From the NCBI GenBank assembly GCA_033557465.1, contig CM066048.1:19320305-19384304 (forward strand): a stretch of DNA of 64,000 nt. Direction: 5' to 3'. Of this stretch, positions 19,516-30,812 are shown in pieces. Origin of the DNA: Ichthyophis bannanicus (taxonomy: Eukaryota; Chordata; Amphibia; Gymnophiona; Ichthyophiidae). Within the stretch, counting starts at the first letter, position 1; the number at the start of each line of letters is the position of its first letter. The notes below the pieces were generated by a model, which was given only the letters and a program-made list of their open reading frames with translations, searched no databases and was not told the origin of the DNA. The translations under genes were made by a program, and so were the position numbers.

Positions 19516-20926
19516 GGACCTAAACTGTGTTCGGTCTTCAGTCAGGCAACTCATTGTTTTTATAGCGGCACCCATACCTGCTGTTATTGTATCGATCCAT
19601 CTCATTGCTGGCCTTCCTCTTTTGTGTTGACCTACCTTGCCAAGCATGATGTCTTTCTTTAATGATCTCTCTCTTCATATGATGTGTCCAAAGTATGAAA
19701 GTCGAAGTCTTGTCATCTGAGCTTCTAAGAAAACTTAGGTTTGATCTCCTCTAGGACTGACTAGTTTGTTCTTCGGGCAGTCCATGATTTACACAGTATT
19801 CATCGTCAACATCATAATTCAGAGGCATAGATTTTCTTCCTCTCTGTCTTTTTTTTCACTGTCCAACTTTTGCATCCATAAGATGTTATTGAAAATACCA
19901 TGGCTTGGACAAGTTGAATCTTTGTATGGAGAGAGACATCTCTGCTCTTGAGAATCTTGTCTAGGTCCTTCAAGCCATTCTTCCAAGAGCAGTGTGTCGT
20001 CTGATTTCTTGACTGTTTGTCCTTTGATTGATGATCTAAGTAGGTTAAAGTTGTCAACTATTTCAATTTCTTCTCCATCAATGATGAAATTGATTTTGCC
20101 AGTTGCCAGGATCTTTGTCGTCTTAACATTGAGGTGCAGGCCCATTTTCAGACTGTTCCTTGATTCTGAGAAACAAATGTTTCAGATCGTATTCACTTTC
20201 AGCTAGTAATGTGGTATCATCAGCATAGCAAAGGTTGTTGATGAGTCTTCCACCAATCTTCTCAACTCTTTTGTCTTCATATAGTCCTGTTTCTCTGATC
20301 TTTATATAAATTAAAGAGGTAGGGGGAAAGTATGCAGCCTTGTCGAACACCTTTGTTGATTTTAAACCATTCTGTTTCTCCTAGTTCCGTTCATACCATT
20401 GCTTCTTGATCAGTGTAAAGGTTGCTCAAGAGAAGGATCAGGTGTTCTGGTATACCCATGCTTCTTAATCTGGCCCAGAGTTTATCATGGTTTATACAGT
20501 CAAAAGCCTTGCTGTACTCAATAAAACACATATAGATATCATTTTGGTATTCTTTAGTCTTTTCAAGGATCCATCTTACATCTGCAATGATGTCTCTTGT
20601 TTGTCGCCCTTTCCTGAACCCTGCTTGCACTTCAGGCAGTTCTCGTTCCAGGTATGGTTGTAGTCTGCTGAATGATCTTGAGTAGAATCTTGCTGCCATG
20701 TGGGATCAGAGCGATTGTGTGATAATTTTCACAGTCAATTGGCTCACCTTTCTTTAGTATTGGTATAAACCCAGATCTTTTCCAATCAGTTGGCTTTGAA
20801 TTTGTCTTCCAAATTTCCTGGCAGGGCCTTGTAAATATGGTAACAGCTGCATACGATTGCTGTAATGCTTCAGTGGGAATGCCATCAATGCCCAGTGCTT
20901 TGATCTTTGATAAGGCTTTCAATGCT
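19516..20926 (-). pseudogene. RTE/BovB-type LINE fragment inserted in the L2, reverse orientation
   Basis: On the minus strand from 20926 down the translation gives ALGIDGIPTEALQQ, PTDWKRSGFIPILKKGEP and AGFRKGRQTRDIIADVRWIL. Next are MCFIEYSKAFDCINHDKLWA (motif A) and then RLINNLCYADDTTLLAESEY (the YADD catalytic pair), followed by KTTKILATGKINFIIDGEEI, SRDVSLHTKIQLVQAMVF, SYGCKSWTVKK and GRPAMRWIDTITAGM. This series is characteristic of RTE-clade RTs. At least four frames are used, so it is dead. It is flanked by an inverted 24-bp piece of the L2 (see findings). Confidence 0.8.
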
Positions 20927-20950
20927 GCAGAGGACGATCCACCAGAACAA

Positions 20951-21447
20951 ATCACCTCCCATCTAGACTATTGCAACCTCCTCTTCACTGGTCTTCCTCT
21001 GAATCATCTCCCCCCACTTAAATCTGTTCAAAACTCAGTTGTACGGCTAATCTTAGTGTTGCTAAGCTCATGTCACCCCTCTTCTCAGATCACTTCATTT
21101 GTTCCCTATCCGTTTCCACATCCAGTTCTAATTTCTACTACTGACCTCTCAGTGCCTTTATTTGGCGGCTACTCACTATCTTTCCTCTCTTCTCTCCCTA
21201 CGCCCTTACTTAGGAACTCCGCTCTTCTGGCATATCCTTTCTATCTGTTCCCTTCTCTTCCACTGCCAACTCCATACTTCTATCTTTCTACCTTGCTGCT
21301 CCTTATGTCTGGAACAAACTACCTGAGTCAGTACATCATGCACCATCTGTGGGCCTGTTCAAATTCAAGCTAAAAACTCACTTCTTTGAGACTGCTTTTG
21401 GATCCTGTTCACCTCCTATGTGTTTCCTTACCATTCCCCTAGATATA
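20951..21447 (+). pseudogene. Host L2 LINE: C-terminal part
   Basis: It begins SHLDYCNLLFTGLPLNHLPP and SVQNSVVRLI, the late RT/thumb block of L2, and ends FKFKLKTHFFETAFGS. About 500 bp of the palm between motif B and this block is absent. The 3' UTR starts at about 21410, is cut by the Tc1 element at 21446, and resumes at 54221. Confidence 0.75.
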
Positions 21448-21685
21448 CGGTGCCTTGTGAAAGTATTCATCCCTTGGTGTTCTGTTTTGTCATATTACAA
21501 CCTGAAATTAAAATGGAGATTTGGGGGTTAGCACCATGTGATTTACACAACATTTCTTAAATTATTTAACAGGTTTTTTATACCGCTTTACATGCCTACC
21601 ACTTTGAAGGCGCAAAATATCCTTTATTGTGACACACAATAATTAAAACAAAAAAAAAAACAGAAATCAGGAGTGTGCATAGGTA

Positions 21686-21704
21686 TCTCCCCCCCCCCCC
21701 CCCA
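21686..21704. repeat. Homopolymer C run in the Tc1 3' spacer
   Basis: About 17-19 consecutive C within 'atctcccc...ccactcccag'. Long C runs are prone to length error, so the exact length is uncertain. Confidence 0.8.
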
Positions 21705-21819
21705 CTCCCAGAGTCAGTACTTTGTAAAGCCACCTTTTGCTGCAATTGCAGCGGCAAGTCTCTTGGGGTATGTCTCTATTAGCTTAGCATATCTAGCCAC
21801 TGGAATTTTTACCCATTCC

Positions 21820-22674
21820 TCAAGGCAAAACTGCTCCAACTCCGTTAGATGGGTTGCTTTGGTGTACAGCAATCTTCAAGTCCTGCCACAGATTCTCAAT
21901 TGGATTGAGGTCTGGGCTTTGACTAGGCCATTCCAAGACATTTAAATGTTTTCCCTTTAAACCACTCCAGTGTAGCTTTAGCAGTATGTTTAGGGTCCAT
22001 TGTCCTGCTGAAAGGTGAACCTTCATCCCAGTCTCAAATCTCTGGCAGACTGAAACAGGTTTTCCTCAAGTATTGCCCTATATTTAGTGCCATCCATCGT
22101 TTCTTCGATCCTGACCAGTTGTCCTGTCCCTGTCAATGAAAAACATTCCCACAGAATATGCTGCCACCACCATGTTTCACTGTGGGAATGGTGTTCTTGG
22201 GGTGATGGGGGGAGTGTTGGGCTTGTGCCATACATGGCATGTCTCATGATGGCCAAAAAGTTAAATTTTTGTCTCAGCTGACCAGCGAACCTTCTTCCAT
22301 GTGTTTTGGGGGGGTCCACCATATGCTGTTGTGCAAACTCCAAACGTGTTTTCTTATTTCTTTCTTGAAGCAATGTTTTTTTCTGGCCGTTGTTCCATAA
22401 AGTCCCGCTCTGTGGAGTGTATGACTTAATGGTCTTATGGACAGATACTCCCATCTCTGCTGTAGATCTTTGCAGCTCCTTCAGTGTTATCCTTGGTGTC
22501 TTTGTGGCATCTGATTAATGCTCTCCTTGCCTGATCTGTGAGTTTTGGTGGGCGGCCTTGTCAGGTTTGTAGTGGTGCCATATTCTTTCCATTTTGTTAT
22601 AATGGATTTAATGGTGCTCCGTGGGATATTCAGAATTTGGGATATTGTTTTATAATCCAACCCTGATCTATATT
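21820..22674 (-). pseudogene. Tc1 transposase, central and C-terminal part
   Basis: Minus-strand blocks read YRSGLDYKTISQILNIPRST and TKWKEYGTTTNLTRPP (second helix-turn-helix), TRLEFAQQHMVDPPK, TWWWQHILWECFSLTGTGQL and, after a shift, [19 protein letters not shown]. The last carries the Glu of the DDE triad. The block that should carry WSDE is scrambled. Frames change near 22470 and 22025, so it is dead. The first codons lie beyond D, from 35587. Confidence 0.85.
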
Positions 22675-22830
22675 CCTTAGCGTCCCTCCAATCCAGTCCT
22701 TTTCCTCTGGGTTGTGCTCCCCTTCCAGCAGCTTTGGAGACTGAGCTCATCATTGATTTGATGACCTTCTGGTATAAATACCACTGGCACCACCCACCAG
22801 TTTCCAGTAAGCTCAGTCTCCAAGAAGCTG
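22675..22830 (+). promoter_or_regulatory. Left terminal repeat of D with TATA-like box
   Basis: GGTATAAATACC at 22771-22782 is a good TATA box. It recurs inverted in the right repeat (35443-35455). Its place near the start of the element suits a DIRS promoter. Function is inferred. Confidence 0.5.
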
Positions 22831-23378
22831 GAGGGAAGCAGTAAGCCAGGGATCAGGGCTTACTGGAGAGACACTTAGGCACTAAGGGGTTAATTTAGGG
22901 CTCCTTTGTCCTGGGATTAGTTTAGTTTTTTTGTTCTAGTTTTGATTCTTTCTTTTCTGTTATTTCCTTCTTACTTGGTTCATTTCTTTCTTACTTGGTT
23001 CTATCTCCAGGAACAAGCAGGAATAAGTCCTCACATATGGGTACGTCGGTACCGACGGAGCCTGCGCGGGAAAGCTCCCCAGCTTCCTAGAATGGAAGCT
23101 TTTGGGACCTCCCACTGCACATGCGCACTGCCTTCCCGCCTTCCTGAACAGCTCTCCTCAGTTTCTCTTTTTCCGCGGAGCCAGCAGGTCGTGTATCCTG
23201 TCACCGCTGAAGAAATTGTAGTTTTTTGTTTTGTTTCTTTAGACCGCGTACCTGCCTTCCCATACCGATACCGGTATCGCCGGTCTTCCTTTTTCTTTCT
23301 TAAAAAATTATTTTCTTTTATTATTTTTCAGCACTTGGTCACTTCAGTTAGGCCTTCAGGCCTACTTTAATTCTCCAC

Positions 23379-25187
23379 ATGGAGAAGCCAGCCCCTGGAT
23401 TTAAGAAGTGTACCAAGTGTACTGCTGTAATATCAGTCACAGACACCCATGAATGGTGTCTTAAATGTTTGGGGTCTGACCACTCCATTCCGGACTGCCC
23501 TTCCTGCTCCCAAATGTCTAAGCGTGGGCTGCAGAACCGGGCCAACAAATTCCATGTGCTGTTTGCTTCAGAGAATCCAACATCACAGTCATCCAGGTCA
23601 TCATCCCCGGATGGATCTCAGGTAACCAAACCTTCTGTGGGCAAGTCCTCAAAGAGCAAATCTCCTTCAAAGCATCGAGAGGCTCTTAGTTTTGAGGACC
23701 CTGCCCCAGCCAAACAGCCCCGGCGGGAAGCCCTACCTTCCAAAACGCCAATACAGGGGCTACAGGTTGACATCGATGGCACGGCCTCGACAGATCACCT
23801 GTTGGACTGCTCTGGGGTACCGGCCCATACCGGTACCGACATCCAGGCAGCCGTGGCGTCTATGGGCAATACTGTCCAATCCATGCAGCAGGCCGTCATG
23901 GCTTTCATTAAAGCTGCAACGCCATCGGTACCGCTTCCAGCAGTTCCGGGCCCGGTTCCGGTATCGTCCGCCATGCCGGAACCCAGGCCTTCCTCTTCTA
24001 AACGCAAATCGGTACCGTATGGGCTTTCGCTCCATACCGCTTCCATACCCGGTACGCCCGATGTCGATACCGATCGGTATGCGTATCGTGCGTTGGAGGA
24101 AACTAGAGAATACACCGATTCCTCTGAGGATTTTGTCTCCTCTGATGAGTCTGCAGAGCTCTCCCTTGACCTTCCTGAGGAACCTTCTTCTCCAAAAAGG
24201 AGAATGTCTCCTCCAGAGGATTTGTCCTTTCAGGACTTTATTTTAGAAATGGCTAAAGGCCTTTCTATCACTACCTCCTCTGAAAGGGAACCAAGGTCAA
24301 AAAGATTGGATATTTTAGGATACTCTAAGTCTCCTAAAGAAGCAGTTACTCTGCCTATCCATGAAATCCTTCAGGAACAATTGATGGATTTCTGGGAGAA
24401 CCCTTTAACTCTGTCTCCTTATTCCCGTAGGTTGGACACCATGTATCGGGTCCCTCCTTCTCCTGGTTTTCAGAAAACTCAATTGCCTCACCACTCCATT
24501 GTGGTAAAGTCTGCAATGAAAAAGATCAAGAGTACTAAAAGGCACTCTTCTACACCTCCAGGAAGGGAATGTAAGACACTGGACTCTTTTGGTAGGAAAA
24601 TCTTCCAGGCTAGTATGCTTATAGCCAGGATTAATTCCTACAGCCTCTATATGGGCATGTTCCTAGGGGAACTTGCCAAGAAAGTACGGCATTTTGCCTC
24701 CCTTATCCCTGAGGATAAACAGGAGGACTTCCTTTCTGTTGTGAAACAACTTTTAGATGTTTCTAAGTTCTCCAACAGAGCTGCCTTTGATTCCTTCGAA
24801 GGAGCCAGCAGAGCTTCTGGCATTGCTATCGCAGCCAGACGTCTGGCCTGGCTCCAGGCTTCTGATCTGGAACCCTGGGTTCTAGATGGCTTACGGAATC
24901 TGCCCTGTACAGGTGAGAACTTATTCGGTGCAGAGTGGCAGGTTAAGGCCACTCAAATGGACGCTGAAAATGCCACCTTAGAGAGACTTTCTAAGTCCAC
25001 TTCTACTCCCACTAAGAAGAAGTCTTTCAAGAGGCCTTATTATAAGAAGGCCAGATATGCTTCCAATACTGGCCAGCAATCTTCTCAACCTCGTTTTGCG
25101 GCTAAACGTCAGCAAACGAAACAAGCAAGAGCAAAGCCTGCAGCAGCTACTGCAGCTCAACAGGCTCCACCCCCTCAGGGGTTTTGA
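23379..25187 (+). CDS. Gag-like protein of DIRS F
   Basis: An intact 602-codon frame from an ATG. The N-terminus carries KKCTKC (residues 9-14), WCLKCLG (28-34) and a later CPSC, a zinc-binding-like Cys set shared with A, B, C and H. A Ser/Pro linker (about residues 50-290) is rich in acidic patches near 240-280. The conserved core (about 345-500) includes YRVPPSPGFQKTQLPHHSIV, FQASMLIARINSYSLYMGMF and ARRLAWLQASDL. The C-terminus is Lys/Arg-rich then Gln/Ala-rich. The stop overlaps the pol frame, which is open from 25057. Its presumed role is to bind element RNA. It is the only uninterrupted type I gag in the window, in keeping with F being among the youngest insertions. Confidence 0.8.
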   Translation: MEKPAPGFKKCTKCTAVISVTDTHEWCLKCLGSDHSIPDCPSCSQMSKRGLQNRANKFHVLFASENPTSQSSRSSSPDGSQVTKPSVGKSSKSKSPSKHREALSFEDPAPAKQPRREALPSKTPIQGLQVDIDGTASTDHLLDCSGVPAHTGTDIQAAVASMGNTVQSMQQAVMAFIKAATPSVPLPAVPGPVPVSSAMPEPRPSSSKRKSVPYGLSLHTASIPGTPDVDTDRYAYRALEETREYTDSSEDFVSSDESAELSLDLPEEPSSPKRRMSPPEDLSFQDFILEMAKGLSITTSSEREPRSKRLDILGYSKSPKEAVTLPIHEILQEQLMDFWENPLTLSPYSRRLDTMYRVPPSPGFQKTQLPHHSIVVKSAMKKIKSTKRHSSTPPGRECKTLDSFGRKIFQASMLIARINSYSLYMGMFLGELAKKVRHFASLIPEDKQEDFLSVVKQLLDVSKFSNRAAFDSFEGASRASGIAIAARRLAWLQASDLEPWVLDGLRNLPCTGENLFGAEWQVKATQMDAENATLERLSKSTSTPTKKKSFKRPYYKKARYASNTGQQSSQPRFAAKRQQTKQARAKPAAATAAQQAPPPQGF

Positions 25188-28100
25188 CTTGCCCCTAGAG
25201 AACTTGCCATTCCTGGTTCTGGACCAACCAGAACCTCTCACCATACCTGGAAGGTTAGCTCACTTTGCTCCCAGATGGGAACAGATCACAACAGAGCAAT
25301 GGACCCTCTCTATCATCCGAGAGGGTTACAAACTTATTTATTTATTTATTTATTTATTTCAGTGCTTTTTTTATACCGCCCCTTCCAGAGATCAGGGGCG
25401 GTTTACAAGGAACTTAAACAACAATATAGCAGAACATTGCAATATTGAATTACATTAAACATTAGTTGAGCAAAAACAAGGAACTTAAACAACAATATAG
25501 CAGAACAGTGCAATATTGAATTACATTAAATATTAGGTGAACATAAACTAGGTTGCATAATAACTAGGTTAAATGGAAAACAATGTGAGGGTTATTAACA
25601 TAAAGGGAAGTATAAAACTATGTTACAAGGAGTCATAAAACTATGTTACAAGGAACCAGAGGGGTAGATTACATGGTTAGTAAGAGACTATAATAGTTAT
25701 TTGTGATCATAAATAAAGTATTGGGAGTAGACTAACTTGAGTGGATGAGAAATGAAGTCCGGCATTAGGTGGGGTAGACCTGTGTTTGGTTTGTTGCATG
25801 TTTTTGTGTAGTAAATTTGGTTCCAGGTTGTAGGTTGCTATAGTGTTGACTAAATAGGTAGGTTTTAAGTTCCTTCCTGAAAGATGTAAGGTCTTTAATC
25901 TCTCTGAGGTATAGTGGGAGTTTATTCCATTGGCTGGGAGCATAATATGAAAAAGCAGTGTTGGTGGTTATTTGCTTTGATTTTGTCACTGCAATGGGAA
26001 TTAATAGCATGTTGAGGTTAGTTTTTCTTCTGGTTCTGTTTTCTTGTGGGGTTTGGAGTAGAGTGGCCAACTGTGATGGGGCTAGGTCATTAATGAGTTT
26101 AAAAGTGGTGACAAGTGTTTTATATTGAATCCTACTATAGATAGGAAGCCAGTGGAGAGAGTATAGGATAGGAGAGATGTGATCGAATATTTTAGCTTTC
26201 ATAATTATTCGAGCAGTGACATTCTGAGCTCTTTGAAGGATGTGTAAATTCTTTTTGGATGTTCCTTGGAGTATGCCATTGCAGAAGTCTAAATGTGGCA
26301 TAATAAGAGCCTGGACAACTGTTCTGAAGTCATTGATGTCGATGAGGGGTCTGAGTTGCTGTATAGTTCTCAGTTTGAAAAATATAGTTTTGGCAGTCTG
26401 TTTTATGTGGTTAGTCATGCTTAGGGTCTTGTCTAGTGTAACTCCAAGGTATTTAATTTCAGACTTGACTGGGAGAGTAATGTTCATAAGGTTGATGGAA
26501 GTTGGAGGAGTGAAGGTGGTATTTCTGGTTACGAAGAGTGCTTCGGTCTTTTTGAAATTGATATCCATATGGATTGAGTGAAGCCATTTTTCAGCTTCAA
26601 GGAGGCAGGTGGCGATTTTGTTGAAATTAAGGTTAGCTATGTCTAACGGGGCGAATAGCATGATGTCATCTGCATAGATGAAATATTTTAGATTGTGGCG
26701 TTGAAAGATTGTGCAAATAGGTTGTATGTAAAGGTTAAAGAGTAGTGCAGAGAGTGAGGATCCTTGAGGGATACCACGCTCTTGTGGGAATGGTAGTGAG
26801 GGGGAATGGTCTAAATGGACATATTGGAAGCGATTAGAAATGTAGGACTTAAACCAGTTAAGAGTGGTATCTTTTAAACCTAGTTGGGATAGTCTAGATA
26901 AGAGCGTAATATGATCAACGCTGTCGAAGGCTGAAGAACTTCATTTCTCCAGCCTTCCTCCTCATCACATGGTGAGACCCTTCAATTCTCCATCTCCTCT
27001 CCTAGCCCTGTTGGATCAGGAGATCTCTTCTCTGCTTGCCCAAGGGGCCATAGAAGAGGTTCCTCTTCATCAACAGGGGTCAGGTTTCTACTCCCCCTAT
27101 TTTCTCATTCCAAAGAAGACAGGGGGATTCAGACCAATCCTAGATCTGAGAGAATTGAACAAATTTCTGTACAAGGAGAAATTCAAAATGCTCTCTTTGG
27201 GCATTCTCCTTCCATACCTTCAGAGTCAGGACTGGCTTTGTTCTCTAGACCTGCAGGATGCGTATACACATCTACTCATCCATCCCTCCCACAGAAAATA
27301 TCTTCGCTTTCTGTTCAGGGGAAGTCATTACCAATACAGAGTACTTCCCTTCGGTCTCGCCTCTGCCCCAAGAGTCTTTACCAAATGCATGGCAGTCGTA
27401 GCCGCATTTCTCAGAAGCATGGGGATTTTCGTATTCCCATATCTGGACGACTGGCTCATTCGAGCTCCAACTCAGTCGCAGGCCCAGATTTCCCTAGACC
27501 GCACAAGGAACCTTCTGCAGTATCTGGGACTGGTGGTAAACCTTCCCAAGTCTCAACTCAGCCCTACTCAGTCTCTAGAATTCATAGGGGCCCGGTTGGA
27601 CACCACCACTGCAAGAGCCTACCTTCCACTGGTTCGGGTCAGCGTCTGCTGAGCTTGGCCTCCCAAGCCCAGTCCAGTACTCACTTGACAGCCAGGGAAA
27701 TGCTACGCCTCCTGGGCCATATGGCCTCCACAGTACATGTGGTGCCCTATGCTCGTCTTCATATGAGAGCAGCTCAATGGACCCTGGCCACCCAGTGGAC
27801 TCAGGCGTCGGGAGCACTCTCAGACCAAATACAAACCTCAAACTGTCTGTCTTGGTCCCTCCATTGGTGGATATCCACCAAGAATCTGTTGTTGGGGGCT
27901 CCCTTTCAGCCCTTGCTACCCCAAGCAACCCTCACAACAGATGCCTCCCAATTGGGGTGGGGAGCCCATCTGCTAACTCTCTCCACTCAGGGCACTTGGT
28001 CTCCACAGGAGGCCACCCTTCATATCAACCTCCTGGAACTGCGAGCAATTTACCTTGCCCTCAAGGTCTTCCATACCCTCCTTGCCAACCTGACTGTCCT

Positions 28101-28716
28101 GGTTCAGACAGACAATCAGGTGGCCATGTTTTACATAAACAAACAAGGAGGAACGGGCTCTCTGTCGCTTTGCAACGAAGCTCTCAGATTATGGGCCTTC
28201 GCCAGAGAGCACCAAATTCATCTGCTAGCAGTGTACCTTCCAGGAGTTCAAAACTCTCGAGCAGACAGGCTCAGTCGAGTTCTGCTGCCACACGAGTGGT
28301 CCCTACACGTGGACCAGATAACCAGAATCTTTCAGGAATGGGGGACCCCGGACATAGACCTCTTTGCAAGTCCGTGGAATGCCAAACTTCCCCGGTTCTG
28401 TTCCAGGACTCCGTGTCAGGAAGCTCAGGCCACGGACGCCTTTCTCCTCCATTGGGGTCAGGCGTTCCTATATGCCTTTCCACCCATTCCGCTGATTCCC
28501 AAGACTCTGTTCAAACTCCAGAGAGATCACGGCTCTATGATCCTCATAGCTCCACGCTGGCCACGCCAAGTGTGGTTCCCTCTGCTTCTACAGCTCTCCC
28601 AGGGATCCTCCCTGGACTTAGGAGCTGCACCAGACCTTCTGTCTCAGGAGGACGGGACTTTGTGGCACCCAAACCCCAAATCCCTACATCTCCGAGCTTG
28701 GTTACTGAAGGCTTAA
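25100..28716 (+). pseudogene. DIRS F pol: RT, RNase H and methyltransferase-like domain
   Basis: The frame opens inside gag and reads FAPRWEQITTEQWTLSIIRE then GYKL, where a LINE cuts it (25336-26936). It resumes HFSSLPPHH. RT blocks follow: FYSPYFLIPKKTGGFRPILD, WLCSLDLQDAYTHLLIHPSH (motif A) and FVFPYLDDWLIRAPTQSQAQ, where the catalytic YLDD is intact. A shift near 27645 moves to the frame of RNase H: LTTDASQLGWGAHL, LLELRAIYLAL, VQTDNQVAMFYINKQGG and NSRADRLSR, so the D-E-D-D residues are present. The C-terminal domain starts PDIDLFASPWNAKLP and contains YAFPPIPLIPKTLFK. In DIRS elements this is described as a Dam-like methyltransferase domain. One frameshift and one LINE disable it. Confidence 0.85.
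25336..26936 (-). mobile_element. L2/CR1-clade LINE, 5'-truncated, inserted in F pol
   Basis: The minus-strand frame 26661-25765 encodes the RT thumb and C-terminal region (KYLGVTLDKTLSMTNHIKQT, RPLIDINDFRTVVQALIMPH, LHWLPIYSRIQYKTLVTTF) and ends FRKELKTYLFSQHY. YADD lies just upstream in the region 26640-26700 (HDVICIDE-type coding). The 3' UTR has a hairpin (accgcccc / ggggcggt, 25375-25402) and a TTTA-type tail at 25336-25358. The target duplication AACTT sits at 25331-25335 and 26937-26941. Removing the insert restores GYKLHFSS in F pol. Confidence 0.88.
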
Positions 28717-29756
28717 GTCTTCAAGACTTCAATCTTTCTCAACCTGTGAAAGATATCCTTCATGCCTCTAGGAAACCTTCCACGAGGCGGTCTTATGCTT
28801 TCAAATGGAAACGTTTTTCCATTTGGTGTGCTCAGCAGGGCCTTGACCCTCTGGCACTTCCTTTGAATTCCCTCTTAGACTATCTCCTGCATCTTTCCAA
28901 TGCAGGCCTTAAGACGAATTCTGTAAGAGTCCATTTAAGTGCTATTTCAGCATCCCTGAAACCTGTAAATGGACAACCTATCTCCTCTCATCCTCTTGTT
29001 GCAAGATTCATGAGAGGCCTGACCCTCACTAAACCTCCCATCAGACCCCCCTGGTCGCATGGGATTTGAATCTAGTGCTTGGTCAGCTTATGAAGCCACC
29101 TTTTGAGCCGTTATTTTCTACCTCCTTGAAATTTCTTTCCTGGAAGGTATTATTCCTAATTGCAGTCACTTCCGCTCGTCGCATCAGCGAACTGCAGGCT
29201 CTAGTGGCTAATCCACCTTATACAAGATTTCATCATGACAAGGTGGTCCTTAGGACGAATCCCCACTTTATGCCTAAAGTGGTCCTCGCCTTTTCATCTT
29301 AATCAAGAGGTATATCTACCTGTATTTTTTCCGGCTCCTCATGCCTCCAGTGCAGAGAGGAACCTTCATACTCTGGATTGTAAAAGAGCTCTAGCCTTTT
29401 ACCTTAATAGGACTCAGCCACATCGAAAGTCTTCTCAACTTTTCGTGGCTTTTGATCCTTCACATTTGGGACTTCCAGTCTCCAAGCGTACACTTTCCAA
29501 TTGGATTGCTCAGTGTATTTCCTTTGCTTACCAGAGTAAAAACATTTCTCTGGAAGGCCATGTCACAGCTCACAATGTGAGAGCCATGGCAACTTCTATG
29601 GCTCATCTGCACTCTGTTTCCATTGATCAGATCTGTCGAGCCGCTACCTGGGCCTCGGTTCATACCTTCACAGCCCATTACTGTTTGGACAAAGACTCCC
29701 GCCGGGATGCCTTGTTTGGCCAGGCTGTCCTCAAACACCTGTTCCATTCTTAGACA
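28640..29756 (+). pseudogene. DIRS F tyrosine recombinase, two frameshifts
   Basis: The N-terminal part reads LSQPVKDILHASRKPSTRRS then YAFKWKRFSIWCAQQG and SVRVHLSAISASLKPVNGQP (SAM-like core-binding domain). After a shift near 29050 the frame gives VLFLIAVTSARRISELQALV (box I Arg). After a second shift near 29290 come GHVTAHNVRAMATSMA (His-x-x-Arg) and ASVHTFTAHYCLD (His and nucleophile Tyr). So every catalytic residue is still encoded and only the two shifts disable it. The gene overlaps the end of pol, as in G. No ATG lies near the expected start. Confidence 0.8.
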
Positions 29757-29847
29757 ACTCCTGCCCACCTTCCCAGGATGGATGCCTGAGATCCATACGA
29801 AGATGGCGAACCTTGACAGGGGATCCCACGCATCTAAGCTAGGGAGT

Positions 29848-29950
29848 CCCCATATGTGAGGACTTATTCCTGCTTGTTCCTGGAGATAGCACAGTTACTT
29901 ACCTGTAACAGGTGATCTCTGGGAACAGCAGGAATTAGTCCTCACAACCC
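29848..29950 (+). repeat. Internal complementary region of F
   Basis: The first half is complementary to the left tip (from 23003). The second half (29887-29945) is complementary to the right tip (30155-30215). Confidence 0.88.
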
Positions 29951-30029
29951 ACCCACCTCCCCTAGGAGTTGTATCTTTTATCTATCTATCTTCCTGTCCT
30001 CTCTCTATTGACTCAGCTATAAACTCGAA

Positions 30030-30215
30030 ACTGAGGAGAGCTGTTCAGGAAGGCGGGAAGGCAGTGCGCATGTGCAGTGGGAGGTCCCAAAAGCTTCCAT
30101 TCTAGGAAGCTGGGGAGCTTTCCCGCGCAGGCTCCGTCGGTACCGACGTACCCATATGTGAGGACTAATTCCTGCTGTTCCCAGAGATCACCTGTTACAG
30201 GTAAGTAACTGTGCT
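30030..30215 (+). repeat. Right terminal repeat of F with putative recombinase site
   Basis: The inverted left repeat includes the palindrome CGTCGGTACCGACG (30136-30149). It is followed by the 27-bp extension with GTTAC/GTAAC arms around AGGTAA (30194-30210). Confidence 0.85.
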
Positions 30216-30812
30216 TTTCTGCAGTGTCACCCCGCCCCCCTCCCGGGTGGATTTCCCCGTTGAGTACAGCAACAGGAGAAGGCTTGTCAGCTTGCCGCAT
30301 TGGGGCAGGGAACCAGGTGGAGAAGAAGAAAAGCTGCATGTCCTCTGCCCTGTGCTAGCTTGAACGCCGGGTGCATGAAGTGAGTCCTGCCTGCCTGTCC
30401 CACCTCCCTCCGAAGCCCTAATGGCGGCTGAACGAGGGGCTGGGGGAATTGCCGGGGAGAGAGAAGGCTGCAGGAGAACATCTTGAGGCAGGAGAGGACA
30501 GCAGTGTCAAGCCGCTTGGGGTGTTGTCTGCCACGCGGTCGCCGACCGTGGCCCGTGAACACTGCTGTTGCAGAAGGTACGTGGCCTTCCATTTCGCACG
30601 CTTTCGCGTGCCTTTGGGGGAAGTGCAAGCTGTATTTTTTTCAATCGGGGAGCGGTTCTTAGCCCTTTCACTTAAAAAAGAAAAAAAGAGTTTTTGGGGG
30701 GTATGTCTCCATACATCTGTGTTTATATCTATATATATTTTGGCAATTACATATAGAATTTTTTTTCAGGTATCTTGGTAATTTCAGTTTTTTCCTTTAG
30801 TGGCACTTCACC
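30216..30812 (+). other. Leader of D downstream of the F insertion
   Basis: It continues the D leader interrupted at 23002. GC-rich first, then AT-rich before the gag start. No other feature seen. Confidence 0.6.

Larger units (their letters stand above)
23003..30215 (+). mobile_element. DIRS element F (type I, full set of genes), inserted in D
   Basis: The left tip ATCTCCAGGAACAAGCAGG starts at 23003. The right tip ends AGGTAAGTAACTGTGCT at 30215. The ICR lies at 29848-29945. The left repeat 23008-23170 recurs inverted at 30030-30170. It is the only type I copy here with recognisable gag, RT, RNase H, methyltransferase-like and YR regions in order. A LINE interrupts pol at 25336-26936. Without it F would be about 5.6 kb. 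Frameshifts at about 27645, 29050 and 29290 break pol and YR. Confidence 0.9.

Noticed and set aside
22753..22810. Tc1 transposase N-terminus reading MMSSVSKAAGRG
   Set aside because: This is the left terminal repeat of DIRS D read in frame by chance with the transposase. The real N-terminus lies across D at 35587-35640, and the same string recurs inverted at the right end of D.
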